Of a stretch of 64,000 nucleotides of DNA, positions 1 through 9,038 are shown in pieces. This DNA is from Pseudomonas sp. S31 (GTDB taxonomy: Bacteria > Pseudomonadota > Gammaproteobacteria > Pseudomonadales > Pseudomonadaceae). The stretch is from positions 51,345-115,344 of the forward strand of contig NZ_JACVVE010000018.1 of the NCBI RefSeq assembly GCF_016648105.1. The letters run 5' to 3'. Under the pieces are notes generated by a model. It was not told where the DNA came from, searched no databases, and worked only from the letters and a program-made list of their open reading frames with translations. The first letter of the stretch is position 1; each line of letters begins with the position of its first letter. A program made the position numbers and the translations under genes.

Positions 1-762
1 GGCGGTACCCTGTTCCTCGACGAGATCGGCGACATGCCGCTGCCGATGCAGGTCAAGTTGCTGCGCGTGCTGCAGGAACGCACCTTCGAACGCGTGGGCA
101 GCAACAAGACCCAGAGCATCGACGTGCGCATCATCGCCGCGACCCACAAGAACCTCGAAGCCATGATCGAGGACGGGACCTTCCGCGAAGACCTGTACTA
201 CCGGCTCAACGTGTTCCCCATCGAGATGGCGCCGCTGCGTGAGCGCGTGGAAGACATCCCGCTGCTGATGAACGAGCTGATCTCGCGCATGGAGCACGAG
301 AAGCGCGGCTCGATCCGCTTCAACTCGGCGTCGATCATGTCGCTGTGCCGCCACGGCTGGCCGGGTAACGTCCGCGAGCTGGCCAACCTGGTCGAGCGCA
401 TGGCGATCATGCACCCGTACGGGGTGATCGGGGTGTCGGAGCTGCCGAAGAAATTCCGCTACATCGACGACGAAGACGAGCAGATGGTCGACAGCCTGCG
501 CAGCGACCTGGAAGAGCGCGTGGCGATCAACGGCCATGCGCCGAACCTGGGCAGCCACGCGATGCTGCCGCCCGAGGGGCTGGACCTCAAGGACTACCTC
601 GGCAGCCTCGAGCAGGGGTTGATCCAGCAGGCGCTGGACGATGCCAACGGCATCGTGGCGCGTGCGGCCGAGCGCTTGCGTATTCGCCGCACCACCCTGG
701 TGGAGAAGATGCGCAAGTACGGCATGAGCCGGCAGGGTGGCGAGGAGTCGGCGGAGGACTGA
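1..762 (+). CDS. fleQ: Flagellar master regulator FleQ, C-terminal part (cut by window edge)
   Basis: The frame is open from base 1 and the first residues read GGTLFLDEIGDM, the Walker B region of a sigma-54-dependent AAA+ activator. The remaining AAA+ core follows (FREDLYYRLNVFP, WPGNVREL) and then a Fis-type helix-turn-helix near the end (RAAERLRIRRTTLVEKM). About 253 residues are present, so the N-terminal regulatory domain, Walker A and the GAFTGA loop lie outside the window. FleQ is the enhancer-binding master activator of flagellar class II genes in Pseudomonas and, by family knowledge, a c-di-GMP sensor. Its position directly before fleSR fits FleQ rather than another NtrC-type activator. 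It is partial only because of the window boundary. Confidence 0.93.
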   Translation, partial: GGTLFLDEIGDMPLPMQVKLLRVLQERTFERVGSNKTQSIDVRIIAATHKNLEAMIEDGTFREDLYYRLNVFPIEMAPLRERVEDIPLLMNELISRMEHEKRGSIRFNSASIMSLCRHGWPGNVRELANLVERMAIMHPYGVIGVSELPKKFRYIDDEDEQMVDSLRSDLEERVAINGHAPNLGSHAMLPPEGLDLKDYLGSLEQGLIQQALDDANGIVARAAERLRIRRTTLVEKMRKYGMSRQGGEESAED

Positions 763-779
763 CGGTCCACGCCGCGCCC

Positions 780-844
780 TTCGCGGGTAAACCCGCTCCT
801 ACAGGCGTTACGCGCTCTTCTGTAGGAGCGGGTTTACCCGCGAA
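780..844. repeat. REP element pair (inverted) after fleQ
   Basis: Two copies of the P. putida-type REP sequence face each other: TTCGCGGGTAAACCCGCTCC plus TACAG at 780-804 and its reverse complement at 820-844, separated by 15 bases. Paired REPs can form a long hairpin and often lie just after a stop codon, here 18 bases after fleQ. The same element recurs at least eight more times in this window. Confidence 0.9.
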
Positions 845-886
845 GAGGCCAGGCCTGCCAACCACAAACCCACAAACCCCCATCCC

Positions 887-902
887 CGGCACGGCTATTG
901 CA
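887..902 (+). promoter_or_regulatory. Sigma-54 promoter of fleSR
   Basis: CGGCACGGCTATTGCA matches the -24/-12 consensus: GG at 888-889, ten bases, GC at 900-901, with a TTGCA -12 box. It lies 54 bases upstream of the fleS ATG. In P. aeruginosa fleSR is FleQ- and RpoN-dependent, which agrees. Confidence 0.75.
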
Positions 903-955
903 CTACCGCTGGCAACACACCGTTTTTATGACGGTCAGCCACGCGAGAGAGCACG

Positions 956-2164
956 ATGCCCCAGGCCGCCCACTTTTCCCGAGCCCCCGATCCGCAGGGG
1001 CGTACCCCGATCGAGCAGGAAAGTCGACAGGGGCTCGAGCAGGCCTTCGCCCTGTTCAACCAGATGTCCACCCAGCTCACCCAGTCCTACAGCATGCTCG
1101 AAGCCCGCGTCAGCGAGCTCAAGGGCGAGCTGGCGGTGGTCAGTGCCCAGCGCATGGCCGAGCTGGGCGAAAAGGAGCGCCTGGCCAACCGCCTGCAGCA
1201 TCTGCTCGATCTGCTCCCGGGTGGGGTGATCGTGATCGACGGCCAGGGCCTGGTGCGCGAGGCCAACCCCGCTGCCTGCGGCCTGCTCGGCGAACCCCTG
1301 GTCGGCCAGCTGTGGCGCCAGGTCATCGCTCGCAGCTTCGCCCCGCGCAAGGACGACGGCCATGAAGTCTCGCTGCGCGATGGCCGCCGCCTGTCCATCG
1401 CCACCCGCTCGCTGGATGCCGAGCCCGGCCAGTTGGTGCTGCTCAACGACCTGACTGAAACCCGTCGCCTGCAAGACCAGTTGGCGCGCCATGAGCGCCT
1501 GTCGTCGCTGGGCCGCATGGTCGCCTCGCTGGCCCACCAGATCCGCACGCCGCTGTCCGCTGCCATGCTCTACGCCAGCCACCTGGCCGACGACCTGCAG
1601 ACCCTGGCCCCGGAAACCCGCCAGCGCTTCGCCGCCAACCTCAAGGAGCGCCTGCACGAGCTGGAACACCAGGTGCGCGACATGCTGGTGTTCGCCCGTG
1701 GCGAGCTGCCACTGGGCGACCGGGTTACTCCCAAGGCGCTGTTCCAGGCCTTGCAGCAGGCGGCCCAGCCTCACGTGCAGGGCCACGCCGTGCGCTGGCA
1801 GTGCGACAGTCACCTGGGTGAGTTGCTGTGCAATCGCGACACCCTGGTCGGCGCCGTGCTCAACCTGATCGAGAACGCCGTGCAGGCCAGCGCCGATCCC
1901 GCTCGGCTCAAGGTTCACCTGTACCGCCGCGAGCAGACCCTGCACCTGTGCATCAGTGATGCCGGCAGTGGTGTCGCCGCCGAGTTGCTCGAACGCCTGG
2001 GCGAGCCGTTCCTGACCACCAAATCCACCGGCACCGGCCTCGGCCTGGCGGTGGTCAAGGCCGTGGTGCGTGCCCATCAGGGCCGGGTCGAGCTGCGTTC
2101 CAAGGTCGGTCGCGGCACTTGCGTGAAGGTGCTGCTGCCGCTGATTGCCACGGAGGCCAAGTGA
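956..2164 (+). CDS. fleS: Two-component sensor kinase FleS
   Basis: Cytoplasmic histidine kinase of 402 residues that phosphorylates FleR in the flagellar hierarchy. It has an N-terminal coiled segment, a PAS domain (about 75-170: LLPGGVIVIDGQGLVREANP), a HisKA domain with phospho-acceptor His194 in SLAHQIRTPLSAAM, and a HATPase domain with N-box (LNLIENAVQAS), G1 (DAGSGV) and G2 (GTGLGLAVV) motifs. No membrane segments are seen, as expected for FleS. The stop codon overlaps the fleR start (TGATG), so the pair is translationally coupled. A sigma-54 promoter lies just upstream. Confidence 0.95.
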   Translation: MPQAAHFSRAPDPQGRTPIEQESRQGLEQAFALFNQMSTQLTQSYSMLEARVSELKGELAVVSAQRMAELGEKERLANRLQHLLDLLPGGVIVIDGQGLVREANPAACGLLGEPLVGQLWRQVIARSFAPRKDDGHEVSLRDGRRLSIATRSLDAEPGQLVLLNDLTETRRLQDQLARHERLSSLGRMVASLAHQIRTPLSAAMLYASHLADDLQTLAPETRQRFAANLKERLHELEHQVRDMLVFARGELPLGDRVTPKALFQALQQAAQPHVQGHAVRWQCDSHLGELLCNRDTLVGAVLNLIENAVQASADPARLKVHLYRREQTLHLCISDAGSGVAAELLERLGEPFLTTKSTGTGLGLAVVKAVVRAHQGRVELRSKVGRGTCVKVLLPLIATEAK

Positions 2165-3537
2165 TGGGCATCAACGTGCTGCTGGTCGAGGACGACCGGG
2201 TGCTGCGCCAGGCCCTGGGCGATACCCTGGAGATCGGCGGCTTCGCCTACCGCGCCGTGGGCAGTGCCGAGGAGGCGCTGGAAGCGGTGAAGGCCGAACC
2301 TTTCAGCCTGGTGGTCAGCGACGTCAACATGCCGGGCATGGACGGCCACCAGTTGCTAGCCCAGCTGCGCCGCCAGCACCCGCAGTTGCCGGTGCTGCTG
2401 ATGACCGCCCACGCGGCGGTCGAGCGCGCGGTCGAGGCCATGCGCCAGGGCGCCGCCGACTACCTGGTCAAGCCGTTCGAGCCCAAGGCCTTGCTGAGCC
2501 TGGTGCAACGCCATGCCGGCGGCGCCGGGGTGGCGGACGAGGAGGGGCCGGTGGCCTGTGAAGCGGCCAGCCGCCAGTTGCTGGACCTGGCGGCTCGCGT
2601 GGCGCGCAGCGACTCGACCGTGCTGGTGTCCGGCGAATCGGGCACCGGCAAGGAGGTGCTGGCGCGCTTCATCCACCAGCAATCGCCCCGTGCGGCCCAG
2701 CCTTTCGTTGCGATCAACTGCGCGGCGATCCCCGACAACATGCTCGAAGCTACCCTGTTCGGCCATGAGAAGGGCGCCTTCACCGGCGCCATCGCCGCCC
2801 AGGCGGGCAAGTTCGAGCAGGCCGAGGGCGGCACCCTGCTGCTCGACGAGATTTCCGAAATGCCCCTGGGGTTGCAGGCCAAGCTGCTGCGCGTGCTGCA
2901 GGAACGCGAGGTCGAGCGGGTGGGTGGGCGCAAGCCGATCCCCCTGGACATCCGCGTGCTCGCCACCACCAACCGCGACCTTGCCGGGGAAGTGGCGGCT
3001 GGGCGCTTCCGCGAAGACCTGTACTATCGCCTGTCGGTGTTCCCGCTGGCCTGGCAGCCGCTGCGCGAGCGCACCGGGGATATCCTGCCGTTGGCCGAGC
3101 GCTTGCTGGCACGCCACGTGGCGAAGATGAAGCACGCGCCGGTGCGCCTGTCGGCCGATGCCCGCGCCTGCCTGCAGGCCCATGCCTGGCCGGGCAACGT
3201 ACGTGAACTGGACAACGCCTTGCAGCGGGCGCTGATCCTGCAGCAGGGCGGCGTCATCGAAGCGGCGGATTTCTGTCTGGCCGGCGCCATTCCCTTGTCG
3301 GCAGGCCGTCCGGCCGCCACTGCACCGGCAGCGCTCGAGGCTGCCGAGGCGCCGGGCGACCTCGGTGGCGACATGCGCCGCCACGAATTCCAGATGATCA
3401 TCGACACCCTGCGCGCCGAGCGCGGCCGCCGCAAGGAAGCCGCCGAGCGTCTCGGCATCAGCCCGCGCACCCTGCGCTACAAGCTCGCGCAGATGCGCGA
3501 CGCCGGCCTGGACGTGGAAGCCAGCCTGTACGGCTAA
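2164..3537 (+). CDS. fleR: Sigma-54-dependent response regulator FleR
   Basis: NtrC-type regulator of 457 residues that activates RpoN-dependent class III flagellar genes after phosphorylation by FleS. The receiver domain (1-120) has acidic residues in LLVEDD and phospho-acceptor Asp53 in VVSDVNMPGMDG. The AAA+ domain has Walker A GESGTGKE, the sigma-54 contact loop GAFTGA, Walker B LLLDEIS and the R-finger region. A Fis-type HTH closes the protein (KEAAERLGISPRTLRYKL). The ATG at 2164 overlaps the fleS stop and gives exactly the start of the receiver domain, so the upstream in-frame extension into fleS is not used. Confidence 0.95.
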   Translation: MGINVLLVEDDRVLRQALGDTLEIGGFAYRAVGSAEEALEAVKAEPFSLVVSDVNMPGMDGHQLLAQLRRQHPQLPVLLMTAHAAVERAVEAMRQGAADYLVKPFEPKALLSLVQRHAGGAGVADEEGPVACEAASRQLLDLAARVARSDSTVLVSGESGTGKEVLARFIHQQSPRAAQPFVAINCAAIPDNMLEATLFGHEKGAFTGAIAAQAGKFEQAEGGTLLLDEISEMPLGLQAKLLRVLQEREVERVGGRKPIPLDIRVLATTNRDLAGEVAAGRFREDLYYRLSVFPLAWQPLRERTGDILPLAERLLARHVAKMKHAPVRLSADARACLQAHAWPGNVRELDNALQRALILQQGGVIEAADFCLAGAIPLSAGRPAATAPAALEAAEAPGDLGGDMRRHEFQMIIDTLRAERGRRKEAAERLGISPRTLRYKLAQMRDAGLDVEASLYG

Positions 3538-3563
3538 ACCAATTAAGCAATCGAGCAGCGGGC

Positions 3564-3579
3564 TGGCACTCTTGTTGCT
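3564..3579 (+). promoter_or_regulatory. Sigma-54 promoter of the fliE operon
   Basis: TGGCACTCTTGTTGCT is an almost ideal -24/-12 element (GG at 3565-3566, ten bases, GC at 3577-3578). It sits 60 bases before the fliE ATG and just after the fleR stop, as expected for a FleR- or FleQ-activated fliEFGHIJ unit. Confidence 0.8.
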
Positions 3580-3639
3580 AGCACCAGGCTATCCGCCGCA
3601 TGCGTGTCAAAAAAATGCGGCCGCCGGAGAGAGAAGTTC

Positions 3640-3972
3640 ATGAGCCAAGGTGTTGAATTCAATCGTCTGATGTTGGACATGCGGGCCATGCAGGCCGATG
3701 CCATGTCGCTGCCAAAAGCCACTGCCGCCCCTGAGTTGGCGCAGGGCCAGAGCAGCTTCGCCGACATGCTCGGCCAGGCGATTGGCAAGGTGGACGCGAC
3801 CCAGCAGGCCTCGACCCAGCTGGCCAATGCCTTCGAGATCGGCAAGAGCGGTGTCGACCTGACCGACGTGATGATCGCCTCGCAGAAGGCCAGCGTGTCC
3901 ATGCAGGCGTTGACCCAGGTACGCAACAAGCTGGTCCAGGCGTACCAGGACATCATGCAGATGCCGGTTTGA
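3640..3972 (+). CDS. fliE: Flagellar MS-ring/rod junction protein FliE
   Basis: Small protein of 110 residues, the usual FliE length. It joins the FliF MS ring to the proximal rod in the periplasm and is exported by the flagellar type III apparatus. The C-terminal half carries the family signature (KSGVDLTDVMIASQKASVSM, then QALTQVRNKLVQAYQDIM). The ATG at 3640 is preceded by a GGAGAGAG ribosome site, whereas an upstream in-frame start has none. It is the first gene of fliEFGHIJ. Confidence 0.95.
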   Translation: MSQGVEFNRLMLDMRAMQADAMSLPKATAAPELAQGQSSFADMLGQAIGKVDATQQASTQLANAFEIGKSGVDLTDVMIASQKASVSMQALTQVRNKLVQAYQDIMQMPV

Positions 3973-3987
3973 GGACGGAAGTAAGTC

Positions 3988-5763
3988 ATGGCCGAAGCAG
4001 TCGTCGATAACGCCCCCGCCAAGAGCGGCCCACCAGCGTCCAAGCCGCCGCTGTTCGGCATGTTGTTCCTGGAAAACATCTCGCAGATGCCCATGTTGCG
4101 GCAGGTCGGCCTGCTGGTCGGTCTGGCCGCCAGCGTGGCCATCGGCTTCGCCGTGGTGCTCTGGTCGCAGCAGCCGGACTACCGGCCGCTGTACGGTAGC
4201 CTGGCGGGCATGGACACCAAGCAGGTCATGGACACCCTGGCCGCAGCCGACATTCCGTACAACGTGGAACCCAACTCCGGCGCCCTGCTGGTCAAGGCCG
4301 ACGACCTCTCCCGTGCGCGCCTGAAACTGGCGGCCGCAGGTGTTGCGCCGAGCGACGGCAATGTCGGCTTCGAGCTGCTCGACAAGGATCAGGGCCTGGG
4401 CACCAGCCAGTTCATGGAAGCCACCCGCTACCGTCGCGGCCTGGAAGGCGAGCTGGCGCGTACCGTGTCGAGCCTCAACAACGTCAAGGCCGCCCGCGTG
4501 CACCTGGCCATTCCGAAAAGCTCGGTGTTCGTGCGTGACGAGCGCAAGCCCAGTGCCTCGGTGCTGGTCGAGCTTTACCCGGGCCGCGCCTTGGACGCCG
4601 GCCAGGTGATGGCCATCGTCAACCTGGTGGCCACCAGCGTGCCGGAACTGGACAAGTCCCAGGTGACCGTGGTCGACCAGAAGGGCAACCTGCTCTCCGA
4701 CCAGTTGCAGGACAACGCCCTGACCATGGCCGGCAAGCAGTTCGATTACAGCCGCCGTATGGAAAGCCTGCTCACCCAGCGTGTGCACAACATTCTGCAG
4801 CCGGTGCTGGGCAACGACCGCTACAAGGCCGAAGTGTCCGCCGACCTCGACTTCAGCGCGGTCGAGTCGACCTCCGAGCAGTTCAACCCAGACCAGCCGG
4901 CGCTGCGCAGCGAGCAGTCGGTCAACGAGCAGCGCTCCAGCAGCCAGGGCCCGCAAGGCGTGCCGGGCGCGCTGAGCAACCAGCCGCCGGCCGGTGCCTC
5001 GGCGCCGGAAAACGCTACCGGCGCAGCGCCGGCCGCCGGCGCCATCCAGCCCGGCCAGCCGCTGGTGGACGCCAACGGCCAGCAGATCATGGACCCGGCC
5101 ACTGGCCAGCCGATGCTGGCGCCGTACCCGGCCGACAAGCGCGTGCAGACCACCAAGAACTTCGAGCTGGACCGTTCGATCAGCCACACCCGCCAACAGC
5201 AAGGTCGCCTGACCCGCCTGTCGGTGGCGGTGGTGGTCGACGACCAGGCCAAGGTCGACGCCAATGGCGAGACCACCCGCACCCCGTGGGGCGCCGAAGA
5301 TTTGGCGCGCTTCACCCGCCTGGTGCAGGACGCAGTCGGTTTCGACGCCAGCCGTGGCGACAGCGTGACGGTGATCAACGTACCGTTCTCCGCCGACCGT
5401 GGCGAAGAGCTGGCCGACATTCCGTTCTACTCGCAGCCGTGGTTCTGGGACATCGTCAAGCAGGTGCTGGGCGTGGTGTTCATCCTGGTGCTGGTGTTCG
5501 GTGTGCTGCGTCCTGTGCTCAACAACATCACTGGCGGCGGCAAGCAGGCTGCCACGGACAGCGACACGGAACTGGGCGGCATGATCGGTCTGGATGGCGA
5601 ACTGGCCAACGACCGCGTCAGCCTGGGTGGCCCGACAAGCATTCTGTTGCCGAGCCCGACCGAGGGCTACGAGGCGCAGCTCAACGCAATCAAGGGCCTC
5701 GTGGCCGAAGACCCGGGCCGCGTGGCCCAGGTCGTGAAAGAGTGGATCAACGCCGATGAGTGA
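3988..5763 (+). CDS. fliF: Flagellar MS-ring protein FliF
   Basis: Inner-membrane protein of 591 residues that forms the MS ring. One transmembrane segment lies near residues 33-53 (VGLLVGLAASVAIGFAVVLW) and a second near 490-512 (VLGVVFILVLVFGVLRPVL). Between them are the periplasmic YscJ/FliF-type ring-building domains and a low-complexity Pro/Ala linker. The C-terminal cytoplasmic tail (YEAQLNAIKGLVAEDPGRVA) binds FliG. The gene overlaps fliG by 8 bases, indicating coupling. Confidence 0.96.
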   Translation: MAEAVVDNAPAKSGPPASKPPLFGMLFLENISQMPMLRQVGLLVGLAASVAIGFAVVLWSQQPDYRPLYGSLAGMDTKQVMDTLAAADIPYNVEPNSGALLVKADDLSRARLKLAAAGVAPSDGNVGFELLDKDQGLGTSQFMEATRYRRGLEGELARTVSSLNNVKAARVHLAIPKSSVFVRDERKPSASVLVELYPGRALDAGQVMAIVNLVATSVPELDKSQVTVVDQKGNLLSDQLQDNALTMAGKQFDYSRRMESLLTQRVHNILQPVLGNDRYKAEVSADLDFSAVESTSEQFNPDQPALRSEQSVNEQRSSSQGPQGVPGALSNQPPAGASAPENATGAAPAAGAIQPGQPLVDANGQQIMDPATGQPMLAPYPADKRVQTTKNFELDRSISHTRQQQGRLTRLSVAVVVDDQAKVDANGETTRTPWGAEDLARFTRLVQDAVGFDASRGDSVTVINVPFSADRGEELADIPFYSQPWFWDIVKQVLGVVFILVLVFGVLRPVLNNITGGGKQAATDSDTELGGMIGLDGELANDRVSLGGPTSILLPSPTEGYEAQLNAIKGLVAEDPGRVAQVVKEWINADE

Positions 5764-6775
5764 CAACCGAGCCGTTACCGCCAAGCTGAGCCGCGTCGAC
5801 AAGGCGGCCATCCTGCTGCTCTCGCTGGGCGAGACCGATGCCGCGCAGGTGCTGCGCCACATGGGCCCCAAGGAAGTGCAGCGGGTCGGCGTGGCCATGG
5901 CGCAAATGGGCAACGTGCACCGCGATCAGGTCGAGCAGGTGATGAGCGAGTTCGTCGAGGTGGTCGGCGAGCAGACCAGCCTGGGCGTGGGCTCCGACGG
6001 CTACATCCGCAAGATGCTCAACCAGGCATTGGGCGAGGACAAGGCCAACGGCCTGATCGACCGCATCCTGCTCGGTGGCAACACCAGCGGCCTGGACAGC
6101 CTCAAGTGGATGGAGCCGCGTGCCGTGGCCGACGTCATCCGCTACGAGCACCCGCAGATCCAGGCCATCGTGGTCGCCTACCTCGACCCCGACCAGGCCG
6201 GTGAAGTGCTGAGCAACTTCGACCACAAGGTGCGCCTGGACATCATCCTGCGCGTCTCGTCGCTCAATACCGTGCAGCCAGCCGCGCTCAAGGAACTGAA
6301 CCTGATCCTCGAGAAGCAGTTCTCGGGCAACTCCAACGCCGCGCGCACCACCCTGGGTGGCATCAAGCGTGCTGCCGACATCATGAACTTCCTCGACAGC
6401 TCTGTCGAAGGCGCGTTGATGGACTCGATCCGCGAGATCGACAACGACCTGTCGGAGCAGATCGAAGACCTGATGTTCGTCTTCAACAACCTGGCCGATG
6501 TCGACGACCGTGGTATCCAGGCGCTGCTGCGCGAGGTGTCGTCGGACGTGCTGGTGGTGTCGCTCAAGGGCGCCGACGAACGGGTCAAGGACAAGATCTT
6601 CAAGAACATGTCCAAGCGTGCTTCGGAACTGCTGCGCGACGACCTCGAGGCCAAGGGCCCGGTGCGTGTCAGCGACGTCGAGACCGCGCAGAAGGAAATC
6701 CTCACCATTGCCCGCCGCATGGCCGACGCCGGCGAGATCGTGCTGGGTGGCAAGGGTGCCGAGGAAATGATCTAA
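5756..6775 (+). CDS. fliG: Flagellar motor switch protein FliG
   Basis: C-ring protein of 339 residues that couples rotation to the stator. Its three FliG domains are recognisable: the N domain binds FliF (DKAAILLLSLGETDAAQVL), the middle domain contains the EHPQIQAIVVAYLD segment that holds the EHPQ motif contacting FliM, and the C-terminal domain carries the charged torque helix (LLREVSSDVLVVSLKGADER, then RASELLRDDLEAKGPVRVSDVE). The length is typical. It overlaps the end of fliF. Confidence 0.97.
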   Translation: MSDNRAVTAKLSRVDKAAILLLSLGETDAAQVLRHMGPKEVQRVGVAMAQMGNVHRDQVEQVMSEFVEVVGEQTSLGVGSDGYIRKMLNQALGEDKANGLIDRILLGGNTSGLDSLKWMEPRAVADVIRYEHPQIQAIVVAYLDPDQAGEVLSNFDHKVRLDIILRVSSLNTVQPAALKELNLILEKQFSGNSNAARTTLGGIKRAADIMNFLDSSVEGALMDSIREIDNDLSEQIEDLMFVFNNLADVDDRGIQALLREVSSDVLVVSLKGADERVKDKIFKNMSKRASELLRDDLEAKGPVRVSDVETAQKEILTIARRMADAGEIVLGGKGAEEMI

Positions 6776-6802
6776 GCAACGGTGCAAAAGCTGGCGCAAT
6801 CC

Positions 6803-6891
6803 CTGTAGGAGCGGGTTTACCCGCGAATGCGCCAGCCCAGGCACTGAAGTTGTTCCTGCCGACGCATTCGCGGGTAAACCCGCTCCCACAG
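6803..6891. repeat. REP element pair inside the fliG-fliH gap
   Basis: Inverted REP copies at 6803-6827 and 6867-6891 fill most of the 147-base gap between two genes of what should be one operon. Such pairs can terminate transcription in part or stabilise upstream mRNA. Confidence 0.88.
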
Positions 6892-6922
6892 GGGGGAGCA
6901 TGCTTTTTGAGTACGTGAGCAC

Positions 6923-7684
6923 ATGCCAAGCAAAGAACAGCATCCCAGCGACCTGATCCGTGCCGGCGACCTCGAAGGCGTCGACGTCTGGGCGCTGCCC
7001 AGCTTCGACCCGGAGCCGGAACCCGAACCCGAGCCGGAACCGGAGGTCATCGAGGAAATCGAGGAAGTGCCGCTGGAAGAAGTCCAGCCGCTGACCCTCG
7101 AGGAACTCGAGGCCATCCGCCAGGAGGCCTACAACGAGGGCTTCGCCACAGGCGAGCGCGAGGGTTTCCACAGCACCCAGATCAAGGTCCGCGAGGAAGC
7201 CGAGAAGGCCTTGAATGCCAAGCTCGGCAGCCTGGAGCGCTTGATGGGCCACCTGCTGGCGCCGATCGCCGAGCAGGACACGCAGATCGAACAGACCCTG
7301 GTGCATCTGGTCGCGCACATGACCCGCCAGGTCATCGGTCGCGAGCTACGCACCGATTCCAGCCAGATCACCCACGTGCTGCGCGAAGCGCTGAAGCTGC
7401 TGCCGATGGGCGCCGAGAATATCCGCATCCATCTGAACCCGCAGGACTTCGAGCTGGCCAAGGCCCTGCGCGAGCGCCATGAAGAGCAGTGGAAGCTGCT
7501 CGAGGACGAGGCCCTGCTGCCCGGTGGCTGCCGTATCGAAACCTTGCATAGCCGGGTCGATGCGACCATGGAAACGCGCATCGAGAAAGCCGTCGCGCAG
7601 CTGTTCGACCAACTGCACGACCAGGCCCTGCACCCAGCGGCGGCGGACATGCGCATCGACCTGGACGCGGCCGATGCGCCTTAG
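6923..7684 (+). CDS. fliH: Flagellar export ATPase regulator FliH
   Basis: FliH, 253 residues, is the peripheral-stalk protein that restrains the FliI ATPase and docks it to the C ring. The N-terminal part is acidic with a Glu/Pro repeat (PEPEPEPEPEPEV), followed by a coiled-coil region (EEAEKALNAKLGSLERLMGH) and the conserved C-terminal FliH/YscL domain (LVAHMTRQVIGRELRTDSSQ, then LNPQDFELAKAL). Its end overlaps the fliI start by 11 bases. The preceding 147-base gap with REPs is unusual within this operon. Confidence 0.93.
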   Translation: MPSKEQHPSDLIRAGDLEGVDVWALPSFDPEPEPEPEPEPEVIEEIEEVPLEEVQPLTLEELEAIRQEAYNEGFATGEREGFHSTQIKVREEAEKALNAKLGSLERLMGHLLAPIAEQDTQIEQTLVHLVAHMTRQVIGRELRTDSSQITHVLREALKLLPMGAENIRIHLNPQDFELAKALRERHEEQWKLLEDEALLPGGCRIETLHSRVDATMETRIEKAVAQLFDQLHDQALHPAAADMRIDLDAADAP

Positions 7685-9032
7685 TCGGACCAGCTTCGGC
7701 AAGCGCCTGGGCACCTACGCCGAGGCGATCGAGCTGCCGGTTCAGCCGGTGGTCGAAGGCCGCCTGCTGCGCATGGTCGGCCTCACCCTCGAAGCCGAAG
7801 GCCTGCGGGCCGCGGTGGGCGGGCGTTGCCTGGTGATCAACGACGATAGCTACCACCCGGTGCAGGTCGAGGCTGAGGTGATGGGCTTTGCTGGCAGCAA
7901 GGTGTTCCTGATGCCGGTCGGCAGCATCGCCGGCATCGCCCCCGGTGCCCGGGTGGTACCGCTGGACGACAGCGGCCGCCTGCCGATGGGCATGAGCATG
8001 CTCGGTCGGGTGCTCGACGGTGCCGGCCGTGCGCTGGATGGCAAGGGCGGGATGAAGGCCGAGGACTGGGTACCGATGGATGGCCCGGTGATCAACCCGC
8101 TCAACCGCGACCCGATCAGCCAGCCGCTGGACGTGGGCATTCGCAGCATCAACGGCCTGCTCACCGTCGGCCGCGGCCAGCGCCTGGGCCTGTTCGCCGG
8201 GACCGGTGTCGGCAAGTCGGTGTTGCTGGGCATGATGACCCGCTTCACCGAGGCCGACATCATCGTCGTCGGCCTGATCGGCGAGCGGGGCCGCGAGGTC
8301 AAGGAATTCATCGAGCACATCCTCGGCGAGGAGGGGCTCAAGCGCTCGGTGGTGGTCGCATCGCCCGCCGACGACGCGCCATTGATGCGTTTGCGCGCGG
8401 CCATGTACTGCACGCGGATCGCCGAGTACTTCCGTGACAAGGGCAAGAACGTCCTGCTGCTGATGGACTCGCTGACCCGGTTCGCCCAGGCCCAGCGGGA
8501 AATCGCCCTGGCCATCGGCGAGCCGCCGGCTACCCGTGGTTATCCGCCGTCGGTGTTCGCCAAGCTGCCCAAGCTGGTCGAGCGCGCCGGTAATGGCGAG
8601 GCCGGCGGCGGCTCGATCACCGCGTTCTATACGGTACTGTCCGAAGGCGACGACCAGCAGGACCCGATCGCCGACTCGGCGCGCGGCGTGCTCGACGGCC
8701 ACTTCGTGCTGTCGCGGCGCCTGGCCGAGGAAGGCCATTACCCCGCCATCGACATCGAGGCGTCGATCAGCCGGGTCATGCCGCAGGTGGTCGATGCCGA
8801 TCACCTGCGCCAGGCGCAGAAGTTCAAGCAGCTGTGGGCACGCCTGTCGCAGAGCCGCGACCTGATCAGCGTCGGTGCCTACGTGGCCGGTGGCGACCCG
8901 GAGACCGACCTGGCCATCGCCTTGCAGTCCAAGCTGGTCGACTACCTGCGCCAGGGGCTCGACGAACATGCCGGTATGGCCCAGTGCCGCGCCGAGCTGG
9001 AGGCGATCTTCACGCCTCCGGCGGGTCACTGA
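7674..9032 (+). CDS. fliI: Flagellum-specific export ATPase FliI
   Basis: Type III export ATPase of 452 residues, related to F1 beta. It has a P-loop GLFAGTGVGKSVLLG, the family motif GLIGERGREVKEFIEHILG, Walker B (VLLLMDSLTRFAQAQREI) and the T3SS signature PPSVFAKLPKLVERAG. The chosen ATG at 7674 overlaps fliH and gives the normal N terminus; longer in-frame starts lie inside fliH. It energises substrate unfolding and chaperone release at the export gate, together with FliH and FliJ. Confidence 0.95.
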   Translation: MRLSRTSFGKRLGTYAEAIELPVQPVVEGRLLRMVGLTLEAEGLRAAVGGRCLVINDDSYHPVQVEAEVMGFAGSKVFLMPVGSIAGIAPGARVVPLDDSGRLPMGMSMLGRVLDGAGRALDGKGGMKAEDWVPMDGPVINPLNRDPISQPLDVGIRSINGLLTVGRGQRLGLFAGTGVGKSVLLGMMTRFTEADIIVVGLIGERGREVKEFIEHILGEEGLKRSVVVASPADDAPLMRLRAAMYCTRIAEYFRDKGKNVLLLMDSLTRFAQAQREIALAIGEPPATRGYPPSVFAKLPKLVERAGNGEAGGGSITAFYTVLSEGDDQQDPIADSARGVLDGHFVLSRRLAEEGHYPAIDIEASISRVMPQVVDADHLRQAQKFKQLWARLSQSRDLISVGAYVAGGDPETDLAIALQSKLVDYLRQGLDEHAGMAQCRAELEAIFTPPAGH

Positions 9033-9038
9033 TAGGCC

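Noticed and set aside
780..844. Repeated palindromes as a CRISPR array
   Set aside because: The copies are scattered inverted REP pairs between genes, not regularly spaced direct repeats, and no cas genes are present.
3607..5913. A very long open frame (768 codons) on the minus strand opposite fliE-fliF
   Set aside because: High-GC third-position shadow of the fli genes; the protein is His/Gln/Val-rich low complexity with no family motif. The same applies to the 1,131-codon minus frame at 33684-37079 opposite cheA-cheB and to many others.
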